The notes below the pieces were generated by a model. That model worked only from the letters and a program-made list of their open reading frames with translations. It had not been told where the DNA came from and searched no databases. The position numbers and the translations under genes are program-made. A stretch of 64,000 nt of DNA from PNOJ01 sp016706845 (GTDB taxonomy: Bacteria > Krumholzibacteriota > Krumholzibacteriia > LZORAL124-64-63): positions 1-64,000 of the forward strand of contig JADJIV010000009.1 in assembly GCA_016706845.1 (NCBI GenBank). The letters run 5' to 3'. Positions within the stretch are counted from its first letter, which is position 1. Each line of letters starts with the position of its first letter. This document shows positions 29,839 to 39,962 of the stretch, in pieces.

Positions 29839-30445
29839 TTACCTGACCGCCGAATACGCACTCTTGATCGCACCCCAGGTATCGACGTCCGCCGCGACGA
29901 CGCCGTTGATGCTGAACACCGGCTCGTCGAAATCGCCGCTGCAGACGGTGGCAGGCGTGTTGAATCCCAGCGTGTGGACATAGCCTGGCGTGCCTTGGGG
30001 GAAGCTGATGGAGCCGGGGATCGGGCCGACGAAAAAATTGATCGGTACGCCGTCATCAAGGACTCTGACTAAGATGGAAGCGAACGTGATGACGCCTGCG
30101 GCGTTCGGTGGCCCAGGGCGCGGGGCAGTTGCCAACCAGGAAATCCTCGGGGTCGGCGTCACAATCCAGTCCGCCGTTGAGACACCACTCGCCAGAGTAG
30201 ACGCCGGCAGCTGCGTCGTCCGTCACTCTCGCTTCCCAGGCATGCACCTGATCCCCGCTGGGATTGAGCAGGCACAGGTAGATGTTCGTCGGCACGCCGA
30301 CGGGGATCACGGCATTGCCGCCGCAGGTGCTCTGGTCCATGGGATCGAGGCAGATGCAGAAGGCGTCCTGCTGCGCCGACGCGGCGCCGGCCGTCGCCAG
30401 CAGCACGGCGAGGATCGCCGGGCAGGCCCGGAACCGGAATCTCAT
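29839..30445 (-). CDS. Secreted FCICTD-family protein with WGxxKxxY tag (array member E, frameshifted)
   Basis: ATG at 30445 opens signal peptide FRACPAILAVLLATAGAAS. The domain reads DAFCICLDPMDQSTCGG, NIYLCLLNPSGDQVHAWEAR and GEWCLNGGLDCDADPEDF. A slip near 30110 moves to ASILVRVLDDGVPINFFVGP, GSISFPQGTPGYVHTLGFNT and VCSGDFDEPVF. The end is VDTWGAIKSAYSAVR, with five residues after the tag tyrosine, the longest extension seen. It lies 40 bases after member F, in the same direction. Function unknown. Confidence 0.72.
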
Positions 30446-30485
30446 GGCGGACCCCCTGATCGTACAACCTGCGGGCGCGGAGCGT

Positions 30486-31109
30486 TCATCGCCCGTACAA
30501 CGCCTTGATCGCGCCCCAGCCAGATCCCTCCGCATCGCTCGTACATAAGTTGATCTTGAACACAGGCTCGGAGAAGTCGCCGCCGCAAACGGCGGCGGGC
30601 GTGGCGGTCCCCACCGTGTGGACGTAGCCCGGCGTGCCGTCGGGGAAGGCGGTGGATCCCGGGACCGGACCGATGTAGAACAGGATGGGTGCGTGCGCGT
30701 TCACGACGATGACCTGCATCGCGGCCAGCACGAAGGCGTTCTGCTGGTCGGGCTGCAGCGGCGCCGCCGTGCAGTCGACGACGAAATTGTCGGCGTCCGG
30801 GTCGGCGTCCACGCCGCTGAACGTCCAGGCGCCGATCATGCCGTCGGCGTTGTCGTGCGTGAGCCGGGCCTCCCAGGACAGCACCTGCGCTCCGCTCGGC
30901 TGGTGCAGGACCAGATAGATGTTCGTCGCCACGAAGACCGGCGTGTCGATGCAGCGGTAGCAGGACCAGTCCTGCGGGTCGGTGCAGATGCAGAAGACGT
31001 CGGCTTGCGCGCGCGCGCCGCCGGCCGCGGCCAGCACCGCGATGACGAGCAGGGGGATGTACGGGACGCGGCTGCGCGTGAGAGCATTCCAGAGACGCCG
31101 ATGATCCAC
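30486..31109 (-). CDS. Secreted FCICTD-family protein with WGxxKxxY tag (array member F)
   Basis: The GTG at 31109 follows GGGAG by six bases. The protein is 207 residues with signal peptide YIPLLVIAVLAAAGGARAQ. It has DVFCICTDPQDWSCYRC, NIYLVLHQPSGAQVLSWEAR, IGPVPGSTAFPDGTPGYVHT and VCGGDFSEPVFKINLC. The end is GSGWGAIKALYGR. It is the first gene of a likely F-E-C transcript. The start region (GTGGATCATCGGCG) resembles that of member D (GTGCATCATCGGCG), and both share the upstream element described separately. Confidence 0.8.
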   Translation of the reverse strand: MDHRRLWNALTRSRVPYIPLLVIAVLAAAGGARAQADVFCICTDPQDWSCYRCIDTPVFVATNIYLVLHQPSGAQVLSWEARLTHDNADGMIGAWTFSGVDADPDADNFVVDCTAAPLQPDQQNAFVLAAMQVIVVNAHAPILFYIGPVPGSTAFPDGTPGYVHTVGTATPAAVCGGDFSEPVFKINLCTSDAEGSGWGAIKALYGR

Positions 31110-31159
31110 GATCGACTCCCATCCACGCGGGCGCACGGGCGCCCGGCGCTGTCCGGGGT

Positions 31160-31183
31160 GTGTGTCGCATCGGGCGAATCGAC
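31160..31183 (-). promoter_or_regulatory. Conserved upstream element, copy 2
   Basis: TGTCGCATCGGGCGAATCGAC on the plus strand lies 54-74 bases before the GTG at 31109 and matches the element before the gene at 28359. No clear -10/-35 pair is visible within it. Confidence 0.5.
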
Positions 31184-31217
31184 CTTTTGAGGTTACCAAT
31201 TCACCTGGGACAAAGCA

Positions 31218-31246
31218 AGCGCCCCACCCATCGGGGGCGGGGCGCT
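31218..31246 (-). terminator. Hairpin terminator of the large metalloprotease-like gene
   Basis: Eleven-base arms (AGCGCCCCACC with one wobble position) lie 31 bases beyond the stop codon at 31277. On the minus strand the stem is followed by TGCTTTGTCC, a weak T-rich tail. Confidence 0.6.
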
Positions 31247-31276
31247 CACGCGGATCCGCACGACTGGAACCGTCGT

Positions 31277-34200
31277 CTATTTGACGAGGGTCAGTTTGAG
31301 CAGATCCTCCCCTCCCCCCGCCGATCGCAGGCGCACCATGTAAATGCCGCTGGGGACGCGTTTTCCCGCGTCGTCCAGGCCGTTCCATTCCGCGACGTGA
31401 CGGCCCGTCGCCGCCTCGCCGTCGAAGAGCGTCCGGATCTGCCGCCCGCGCACGTCGTGCACGGTCAGCGCGCAGCGCCCGGCCCGGGCCACCTCGTACG
31501 CGACCTCGGTCGACGGGTTGAACGGGTTCGGGGTCGCAGCCACCAGACGCGAGGCGACCACAGCACCCGGCACGGGCTCGCCGTCATCGATTCCGGTGAC
31601 ATCCTGCCCGACCGTCACCCGCCAGCCGCCGGCCGCAGCGGCGGTGGTCCCGTCGGTGCGCCAGACCACGAGCGCGAACTCGCTCGGCGCCCCGGTGGCG
31701 GGGATCGTCACCGCGAAGGTCGCGTCCTGGGTGCCGGTCTCGGGCGTCTGCCAGGCGATGCCGTCCTGCCAGGGCTCCGTCTTGCCGGTGGCGCCGAGGC
31801 TGAAGTCGTGCAGGGAGAAGCCCAGCTCGACGTCGGTGCTCCGGAGCGTGAAGTCGTAGGTCCCCTGCGGCAGGTCCAGCCGGATGGCGTCGAGGTAGCT
31901 GCCGGCCTCCACGGTGCCGGCGAGCCAGCGGCCGATCGGGGTCGCCCAGGCGTCGGTGGTCGTCTTGGTGGCCAGGGTGTAGTCCCCGGTGGATGGGCCG
32001 CCGGCGCGGACGACGCCGAGGTTGAAGGTGGCCGTCCCGTGCGGCAGGACGCCGCGCAGCACGAAATCGCAGCCCGGTCCGCTCCACTGCGACAGGGCGT
32101 AGTCCGACGTGTACCCCTCCTGCACGGTGGCGCTCGTGTAGATCCCAAGATCCACGTCGATCGCGTCGTCCCACGCGTAGGCGGCGACGATCGTGGGCAG
32201 GGTCGGCATCACCGGCGTGCTCGGGCGGTAGCCGTCGCAGTTCGGGGCCACGGTGCCCGCGGTCACCAGGGCGAGGCCGCCGTACGGGTTCGCGGGCGCC
32301 GGCAGCTGGTAGGTCGTGTTCGCCGACAGGGTCTGGGCGGACCAGACCCACTGCCGGCCGTGGCGGTTGTTGGTCCAGTCGTCCTCGTCGATGACGACCG
32401 TTGCCGTTGACGCTGTGGGTGAGCGCGTGGCGGCCGCCGCGGACGTTCAGCAGGGTGCTGCGCACGGCCTTGACGACGTGGGACGGCGCGATCTCCTCGA
32501 TGAAGGTCCCGTTCAGGAAGCTCGTGCCGTCCAGGTAGAGGACGTGGTTCAGCCCCGTCGGGATCGGGGCCTCGGCGCTCTCGTTGCTCAGCGACCAGTA
32601 GATGCCGGTCGCCGCGCTGTTGCCGGTGAGCGACGTCGGGGCCGGGATGTCGTCCACGGCGGCGTCGTACGGCGTACCGACCTGGGGCACGACGTTGGCG
32701 AACCAGCCCTCGGGCACGGTGGTCGCCGGGTCGGACTTCGCGCGGTAGGCGAAGACCGTGTACGGCGACGAGCCGGCGGGACGGGGATCCCGGGTGACCA
32801 CCGTCAGCGCCATCTCGCCCGGCGGCAGCAGCACGCTGTGGTGCACCGTGTCGCCGGCCGCGGCCGTGACCAGGACGTCGGCGTTCGCCAGGGACCCCAC
32901 GGCGAGCCCAGGCTCGAAGAAGCGCAGCTGCAGGTCGCGCGTGCCCTGGTTGGCCAGCTTGATCGTGAACCACGCCTCCTCGCCGAGCTCGTTGTACGTC
33001 AGGTAGAAGTCCAGGCAGTCGGCGGTCGACAGCGACCCGGACAGGGTGTCCGGCATGGCGAAGAACTGACCGATCTCGCGATGGATGCGGTAGTCGGCGC
33101 CGCTGCCGTCATCGTCCAGGACGCCGACGCAGTAGTCGGTCATGATCGTCTCGGAGGGGTTCTGGATGACGACCGCCGGCAGGTCGGCGAGGCTGGTCGA
33201 CGTCGCCAGCGGCGTTCTGAACCCGGTCTGGTTGAAGTCGTGCTCGTGCAGTCGCAGCACGATCCGGTTGTTCGCGTCGTCCGGCACGGCCCAGACCAGT
33301 TCGGGGAAGAGGCAGATTTCGATCTCGAAACCGTCGCCGTTCGGATAGAAGGTGCTGCCGTCGGACAGCATCCCGTGGCCGGCGGTCGCGTCGGGCAGGC
33401 CGCCCGCACGCGCGATCGTCTCGCCCAGATCCAGGTCCTGCGGCGCGAAGACGAACTGCTTGGCGTAGATGTTGTTGTCCTCGTCGGACTCGGCCGCGTC
33501 GTCCTGGCCGTCCTCGCGCACCCACACGGTGTGGCGGCCGATCGCGCCCAGGTTCACGGGCCCGTTGTTGCGCGGGGCGTTCGTGACGCCGGCGTTGAGC
33601 AGGCGGACGGTCGAGGTGTAGACCGGGTTGCCGTCGAGGTACATCACGTCCACGAAGTTCCCCGAGGTGCCGGTGCCGACGTTGCGCTCGCCCCAGTTGA
33701 AGTAGACGCTGCTGCCGTTGACCAGGCTGGTCTGCAGCACCGGGTCCGGGGCCGCCACCGTGACGTTGCGCAGCACCAGCGACGCCGTCCAGCCGGTCGG
33801 GGTCATGGGCTCGAGATCGGAGGGGCCCGGCGCGATGATCACGATCGGCCCGTAATAGCTGGCGACGTTGCTCCAGCGCCCGGCGCGGTCCACGGCGAGG
33901 ATCGAGAAGTAGTAGGTGCCGGGCGCGAGCTGCTCCTCGGGCTCCCACCACAGGTTGGTCGTGTCGATGATGCGGTCGGGCGTCAGCATGTGACCCTCGG
34001 TCAATTGGACGCTGTAGGCGCAGACGCCCGACATGTCGTCCCAGGGCTGCTGCCAGTGGAAGGCGCCGTTGGCGATCTGCGTGGGCGTACTGACGGGGAA
34101 CGACGCGGTCACTCCCGGCACCGACCCGGGCGACTGCTCGTCGATCTGCAGGTCGAAGTTCCAGGCGGTCTCCCAGAGCATGGCGCGCGTGGCCTGCGGC

Positions 34201-35747
34201 GAGCCGAGGCCGTCGAGGTACTCGGCCGCGCAGCGGAAGAAGCCCGGCGCGCGGTAGGGCTCGTGATCCTCGATATCGCAGTCCTGGGCCATGATGTTCA
34301 GGATGTCGACGGTCTCGAGGTCGAGCTGGTCGTAGACGTCTTCGCCCAGGGCGTCGGTGCGGAAGTGGTCCGTCTCGGTGCCGTAATCGTCGTCGGCCAT
34401 GTCCCAGACGGCGCCGGCGAACGTGTTCTCGATGCTCCAGGCATCCCAGGCGCAGTCGGGGCTGTCGTAGACCGAGCCGACGCCGTTGTGCACCACGGCG
34501 AAGTCGACGAGTCCGGCGATGTGGTTGGTGCAGAGCCGGCTGATGATCTGCGCGCAACCCTCGATCCAGGCCACGGCGAGATCTTCGGGGCACCACGCGC
34601 AGTGGCCACAGTCGTCGCCATCGTCGCAGATGCCGTTGCAGTAGTCGATGCTGACGGTGTGGGCGTGCGCGGCGTGCCAGTAGTGGCCCCACTCATGGCA
34701 GATCGTTTCGTCGGACCAGGCATCTGCGCGTTCGAGGTGGAGTTCGTCGTAGTAAGGCGTGTAGAAGCTGCCGTCGTCGTCCGGCCACTGCGTGTCGACG
34801 CGGTTCACGTCCCAGCCCAGATCCCGGAAATAATTGTGGGCGTAGGTGATATCCGTACAGATGTGCAGAGCGCCGTGGTGCGAAGTGGGGAAGACGATGG
34901 CGGCGTTGTAGCTGGTGGCGTTCGCGGGCAGCGTGTAGTTCGTCGTCGTCCAGGTGTAGTTGTCCTCCCAGACGCCGTCCTCCTGCACCACCACGGCGTT
35001 GCTGACGGCCGCCATGCAGATGCGGAAGGTGCACCCGGCGGGGACGTCGATCTCGAAGCGGCCGAACTCGTTCACGCGCTGCGACCCGAGCGAGTAGGGC
35101 CAGCCGGACTCGGGGACCACCTGGATCCAGACGGTGGCGCCGAAGGCCGGCAACAGCGTGCTCTGGGTGCCGTGCAGGTACCAGAGGTTGCCGTAGACGT
35201 TGCAGGTCGTGCGGTCCTTGTCGATGGGCACGGCGGGCGGCGGCTCGTCCGCGGCCATGGCCGTCAGCTCGGCCATCGTCAGCTGCGGCGTCCCCCTGAA
35301 CTGCTCGCCTTCCGCCGCCCGGATGCGGCGCGGCGGCACCAGGTCGCTGTCGGTGGGCAGCAGGCCGTCGTAGGCTTCGCGCGAGGGATCGAAGCTCCGG
35401 CGCCACGGTTTGCCGTTCACCCGGGCCGACAGCACGAGCGGCCCGAATCCGGCTTGCGGCGTGGCCGTCAGCGACCAGCGCACCGAGCCGCCGGCGGCGA
35501 GCGTCAGCTCGCGCGCACCCTCCCAGCGGGAGACGGTCCAGCCCTCGCCCTTGATCTCCACCTCGCTCAGGATCGCCTCGCCCGCGGCCTCGATCGTCAC
35601 GGCGGTGGCGAACTCCCGGCCCGCGGCGGCGAAGCGCTGCGGGCGGTCGAGATGCGCCTTGACCGGCAGCGACACGATGTCCGCCGCAGCGGTTCCCGCG
35701 ATCGCCAGCAGGCTCACGATGATCAGCAGTCGTGTCACTCGGCGCAC
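31277..35747 (-). CDS. Very large secreted metalloprotease-like protein with FlgD-like tail (one frameshift)
   Basis: The GTG at 35747 follows GGGAGGTG. Signal peptide LLIIVSLLAIAGTAAA. The protein totals about 1,489 residues after repair of an extra G near 32405. An N-terminal beta domain is followed by a carboxypeptidase-regulatory-like segment (NVYGNLWYLHG). Near residue 345 comes ETICHEWGHYWHAAHAH, an HExxH zinc site in a protease-like domain with many cysteines (CNGICDDGDDCGHCAWC). Later regions hold a fibronectin-like domain and CARDB-like repeats (YFNWGERNVGTGTSGNFVDV). PPC-like domains follow, then the tail TPNPFNPSTEVAYEVARAGR and PSGIYMVRLRS. Probable exported peptidase; the third zinc ligand is not assigned, so activity is inferred. 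Confidence 0.8.
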
Positions 35748-36142
35748 GGCGGCACCTCCCGGACGGCGGTCGCCAGGGGCGCGAAGGCGTAATCGGCCGG
35801 CAGCCGCGTCTTCTGGACCTCGAGCCGGGCGTGCAGATCCTCGACCAGGACGGCGAGGTCCGCGCGCGACGAATCGTCGGCCGCGCTTTCCAGCCGCGCC
35901 TGGTGCAGCGCGAGGCGGCTGGCGGATTTCACGTACGCCGCGCAGCGCTGCAGCGCGAGCACCTCGACGGGGTCGGCGGCGGCGGCGATCGCCTCGCCCA
36001 GGCGGGCGAGTTCGACGGCCTGGGCCGACTCGATGCTGGCGACCTTGGCCGCGAAGGCCGGCGCCGCGGCGCGGGCCGGCGCGACGAGCGCGCAGACGCC
36101 GGCCAGCAGCGCCGCGCAGAGGAACTTTTTGCAGGGGTTCAT
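35735..36142 (-). CDS. Small secreted protein coupled to the metalloprotease-like gene
   Basis: This 135-residue protein starts at ATG 36142 eight bases after GGAG. It has signal peptide CAALLAGVCALVAPARAAA. The mature part is almost all alpha-helical in appearance and Ala-rich (VASIESAQAVELARLGEAIA), with few aromatic residues and two cysteines. Its stop overlaps the GTG of the large protease-like gene by 13 bases, so the two are translationally coupled. It could be a chaperone, inhibitor or propeptide-like partner of the protease. This is inference from position only; I do not recognise the family. Confidence 0.7.
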   Translation of the reverse strand: MNPCKKFLCAALLAGVCALVAPARAAAPAFAAKVASIESAQAVELARLGEAIAAAADPVEVLALQRCAAYVKSASRLALHQARLESAADDSSRADLAVLVEDLHARLEVQKTRLPADYAFAPLATAVREVPPCAE

Positions 36143-36242
36143 GGCGTCACTCCGGGATGCGGGTGGGTGCATACCTCTGGAAAACGAAACGACAGAATCG
36201 TTTAGTTTCATGGAATTGATCGATGGGAAGGATCGGCGCGGC

Positions 36243-36285
36243 CAGGAAGGGCGCCTGATTCTATATATATAATAATATCAAATGA
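36243..36285. promoter_or_regulatory. AT-rich patch, probable promoter region of the secreted protein pair
   Basis: The run TCTATATATATAATAATATC at 36262-36281 is exceptional in this GC-rich contig and lies about 120 bases upstream of the ATG at 36142, immediately after the stop of the CHAT-domain gene. A promoter is likely; no spaced -35/-10 pair could be assigned with confidence. Confidence 0.4.
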
Positions 36286-38996
36286 TTACGATGATCTTCG
36301 GCGCCGTAAAACCGGCACCGCGACCACGCCCGCGACGGCGATGACCGCGATCCCGGCCACGAGGCTCCGCGGAACGCGGCGCGGCTGCAGGCGGACCGGC
36401 GTGTCCCCTTCCCCGAGCAGGACGAATCCCGCCCAGTAGAACGGGTGCGACGTCGCGGGATCGTCGCGCAGCGCCGCGCGGGCCGCGCGGAGCGCCGCCG
36501 CCGGGGGACGGCCGGCGGCCAGCTCGTCGTAGAAGACGCCGATCAACCGGGAGGTCGCCGCGTCGTCGACCGGCCAGAGCGTGGCGACCACCGCCGGCAC
36601 GCCCGCGCTCAGGAAGCCGGAAGCCAGACCGGGCACGCCCTCACCGGCCACCAGCTGGCCGTCCGCGCTGCCGCAGCTGGAGAGCACCGCCAGCTGCGCT
36701 TTCAGGTCGAGGCGGGCGATGTCGCCGGCGCGCACGCGCAGGGGACGGTCCGCGTCGCCGAAGACGAGGGCCGAATTCCAGGGCCGTTGCGCGTCGACTT
36801 CGCCGTGGCTCGCGAAGTGCAGGACGTCGAAGCTCTCCACCGCGGCGCCGCCGAAGGCGGCGGTGTCGGTGCGGGCCGCCGACGGCACGGTCACGCGCCG
36901 GAAGCGCCGTCGCAGGCGCGCGACCTCGGCCCCGGCGCCGGACAGCCGCCCGCGGCCGGCGTTCTCGCGGCCCGCGACCGCCAGCACGCACGCCGCCTGC
37001 GGCGGCGGCGGCGCGGCGCTTGCGCGCAGGTGCGCGAGCACGGTCGCCGAGGGCAGCCGGCGGGGTTCGGCCGGGGCCAGCAGCAGGGCGAAGGGGGCGC
37101 GGTGCAGGACGCCGTCCGGACAGACGAAGACCGTCGCGGCGCCGGCGACCGCCGCCGCCGCCGGCGATCCCGGCGCGCCCAGCAGCGTGTCGCGCGCGGC
37201 CAGGCGTCGCGCGCGTCGAAGTCGTCGAAGGGGTGGGCGAGCTGCGTGAACAGCGGCGCGAGGACGGCCTCCCAGCCGTCCCCGCCGGGCAGCGGCCTCG
37301 CGAGGAGGTCGTCGCGCGTGACGACGAACAGCCAGCCGCGGTCCCGGCCCGCGAACACGTCCAGCAGGACCTCGCCCGGCTCCAGGACCGCGGCCTGCAG
37401 GTCGTGCAGGGTGATGGGCGGCGCCTCGGGCGCGACCGGCAGGTCCTCGCCGGGACCCAGGATGCGTTCGAGCATCGTGCGCGCCTTGTACCGCTGGGCG
37501 GCGTCGAAGGCCGCCACCGGGTCGGACCGCTCCATCGCCAGGCCGAGCCGCAGTTCGAACAGACGCTGGGCCTCGGCGCCGCGCCGTTCCCGCCACTGGG
37601 GATCCGCCGGCAGGGCGCGTTCCCGCTCCCAGAGCCGCTGCGCCGCATCGAGCCGGACGCCGGCCGAGTCGGCGGCGCCCAGCGCCCGCCAGGATTCGGC
37701 GCCCGCGACCAGCAGGGGCAGCCGGTGGCGCGCGACGTCGGCGGCCGTCGCCGCCGCCAGCGCCGGTGAGACGACGGCGAGCGCTTCGGCGTGGCGACCG
37801 AGCGCGCGCAGCACGCGGCTGCGGCCGGCGGCCAGCTGCATCTCCAGGATGAAATCGTCGCGACCTGCGAGCGTGGCCGCGGCGGCCGCGCACTCCGCCA
37901 GGGCCTCGCCGCCGCGGTCCAGGCCGAGCAGCGCGTCGGCGGCGGCCAGGCGCGCGTTGCAGAGCACGTCCGGCGCGAGTTCCACGTCCGAAGCCATGGC
38001 CTCCCCGCAGCGGGCGTGAGCCGCGGCGTACCGGCCGGCGGCCAGGTCGACCTCGGCGAGACGGACGAGCGTGAGGGCCTCTTCGTCGCGGAAGCCGCGC
38101 TCGCGGCAGAAGGCCAGCGCGGCCTCCAGCTCGGCTCCGGCCTCGTCCGGCGATCCCAACTCCAGCAGCGCCGACGCCAGGTTGCGCCAGGGCGCGCCGG
38201 CCTGCTGCCAGAGTTCGAGCTCGCGCTGGATGTCGCGGGCGCGGCGGTAACCGGCGACCGCCGCTCCCGGATCGCCGAGGATCATCTCGATGCCGGCGAG
38301 GTTGTTCGCGGCCATGGCCTCCAGCGAGCGCGAGCCGCCGCCCCGCGCCATGACCGCCGCGCGCGCGTAGTGCGCAGCGGCGTCGCGGTAGGCGCCGCGG
38401 CCGGCGCGGCAGTTGCCCAGCCCGTTGAAGAGGGCGGCGAGATCGGCCGAATCGGCGGCGGCCTCCAGGAAGGGGCGCGCAGCCGAGTAGAGGGAGTCGG
38501 CGCCGGCGAGGTCGCGCGCCCGGTAGAGCAGGCGTCCGCGACCGTACAGGGCCTTGCCGGTGTGGAAGCCGTCTCCCGCCGCGCGGGCCCTGGTCTCCAG
38601 TTCGGCGAATGTCGCCGCCGATTCGTCGCGCCGCCCGAGGTGCTGGCAGGCCTCCGCCAGGTAGCGCAGCGCCTTCAGGGCGGCCGGAGTGTCGCCGCTC
38701 GCCTCGGCCAGCGCGAGGGCCTCGCGCAGGTCGGCTTCGCCGTCGGCCGCGCGGCCGTAGGCGACGCGGGTCATGCCGCGCTCGAGCGCCAGCGTCGCGA
38801 CCAGCGCCCGGTCGCCGGCCTCGCGGGCCGGCGGCAGCATCGACGCGACCAGCGTTTCCACGGAGTCAGGCAGGGAGCGCGCGCGCCAGTCGGCCAGCCG
38901 GGCGGCGAGGTCGGCGGGAGCGGTCGCCGCGAAGGCCGCGGCCGGCGTGAAGGGCAGGACGAGGACGAACAGCAGCAGCGTGAGGACGTGGCGCAT
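36286..38996 (-). CDS. Secreted TPR-CHAT protease-like protein with C-terminal membrane anchor (one frameshift)
   Basis: CHAT domains are caspase-like cysteine peptidases. The ATG at 38996 follows GGGAGCC and opens signal peptide VLTLLLFVLVLPFTPAAAFA. Residues of about 30-520 are helical repeats of TPR type (ALKALRYLAEACQHLGRRDE, LAALFNGLGNCRAGRGAYRD). A slip near 37200 leads to the CHAT domain, with FDVLHFASHGEVDAQ (His, near 36805) and AVLSSCGSADGQLVAGEG (Cys, near 36680), both catalytic residues present. The protein ends SLVAGIAVIAVAGVVAVPVL plus RRRRSS, a membrane anchor. About 903 residues when repaired. It follows an ECF sigma and a DUF4384-type anti-sigma gene. An envelope-facing CHAT peptidase would be unusual; its substrate is unknown. 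Confidence 0.82.
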
Positions 38997-39026
38997 GGTG
39001 ATGGCTCCCGGCGGGGATGGTGGGCT

Positions 39027-39044
39027 CCTCGACGCGCGTCGAGG
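39027..39044. promoter_or_regulatory. Perfect 18-base palindrome upstream of the TPR-CHAT gene
   Basis: CCTCGACGCGCGTCGAGG is identical to its reverse complement. It lies 31-48 bases before the ATG at 38996 and after the anti-sigma stop at 39122. It could be an operator or a leader hairpin. Confidence 0.5.
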
Positions 39045-39121
39045 CTACCATGCCCGAACGGACTTGCCCACGCACCGGTGCGCCGCGGCGGGAAATTCCT
39101 CGCGAAAAAGAGGCGAGTGGA

Positions 39122-39904
39122 TCAGTCCACGCTCGGGTCGTCGCAGCGGGACACCTTGCCGACCGCTTCGGAGAGCTGCGCGGTGACCGCGCGGATCGCA
39201 TCCTGCCGCGAGCCGGCGGCGACCGGCAGCAGCGCCTGCAGGTGCCCGGGATCGGGAGGACCGTGCGTGGCGACGGCCAGCAGGTAGGTCTCGGGACCGG
39301 CCGCCAGATCCGCGCGCCACACGGCCTCTTCGCCCGGCGGCAGCAGGACGAGCCGGTCCTTCGCCAGCAGCGCCGGCGGCGCGCCGGCGGCCGGGTGGAT
39401 CAGGCGCGCCGCGCCGTCGCCGTCGATGTGGACCAGGACCGGGTAGCCGGATTGTTTCAGGCGGAAGCTCACGCCGTGCGTCCCGCCGGCCGGCGTCTCC
39501 GCTTCCCCGCGCAGGACCAGGGGCGACCCGACGCGCAGGTCGCGCACCGGCGATCCCCGCTGCAGAGTGGGCAGGATGAGCGCGAAGGCCACGATCGCAG
39601 CCAGCGCCAGCGGTAGCGTCCGCGGCCAACGCCGGGGCGGGCGCGTCTCCTGCGCGGCCAGCAGCGCCGCGAGGCTGCCGCGCGCCTGGACCCGCTCGAC
39701 CTCGCTCGACGCCGCGAGGGGATCCGGCGTCTCGGGCAGGGCGGCGACCGACCGCACCGCGTCCTCGACGGCGAGCACGCGTGCGCGCAGCGCGCGGCAG
39801 GCGGGGCAAGCCTGCAGATGCCGCCGCGCCTCGGCCAGCTCCTGCGCCCCGAGTTCCTCCTCGACGAGGATCAACCGCCGCAGCCGTGTGCATTCGGATG
39901 TCAC
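39122..39904 (-). CDS. Transmembrane zinc-finger anti-sigma factor with DUF4384-like sensor domain
   Basis: The 260-residue product starts at GTG 39904 after GGAGGTGG. The N-terminus has EARRHLQACPACRALRARV, a zf-HC2 zinc site. A helix near residues 95-113 (LPLALAAIVAFALILPTL) crosses the membrane. The outside part resembles DUF4384: SGYPVLVHIDGDGAARLIHP followed by RLVLLPPGEEAVW and TYLLAVATHG. DUF4384 domains often sit beside CHAT proteases, which fits the next gene. It probably binds the sigma factor encoded 58 bases upstream and links its release to an envelope event. Confidence 0.82.
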   Translation of the reverse strand: MTSECTRLRRLILVEEELGAQELAEARRHLQACPACRALRARVLAVEDAVRSVAALPETPDPLAASSEVERVQARGSLAALLAAQETRPPRRWPRTLPLALAAIVAFALILPTLQRGSPVRDLRVGSPLVLRGEAETPAGGTHGVSFRLKQSGYPVLVHIDGDGAARLIHPAAGAPPALLAKDRLVLLPPGEEAVWRADLAAGPETYLLAVATHGPPDPGHLQALLPVAAGSRQDAIRAVTAQLSEAVGKVSRCDDPSVD

Positions 39905-39962
39905 GATGCCACCTCCGCCGGGAACACGGCGCCGGGCCGGCCGAAAGTTGCACCGCGGCCGC

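Noticed and set aside
36445..38019. Plus-strand ORF of 524 codons opposite the CHAT gene
   Set aside because: Arg/Gln/Ala-rich composition typical of antisense frames in GC-rich coding DNA; the minus-strand gene has clear domains.
36286..38996. TPR-CHAT protein as a CRISPR-linked (Csx29-like) protease
   Set aside because: No cas genes or repeat-spacer array anywhere in the window, and the protein has a signal peptide and membrane anchor.
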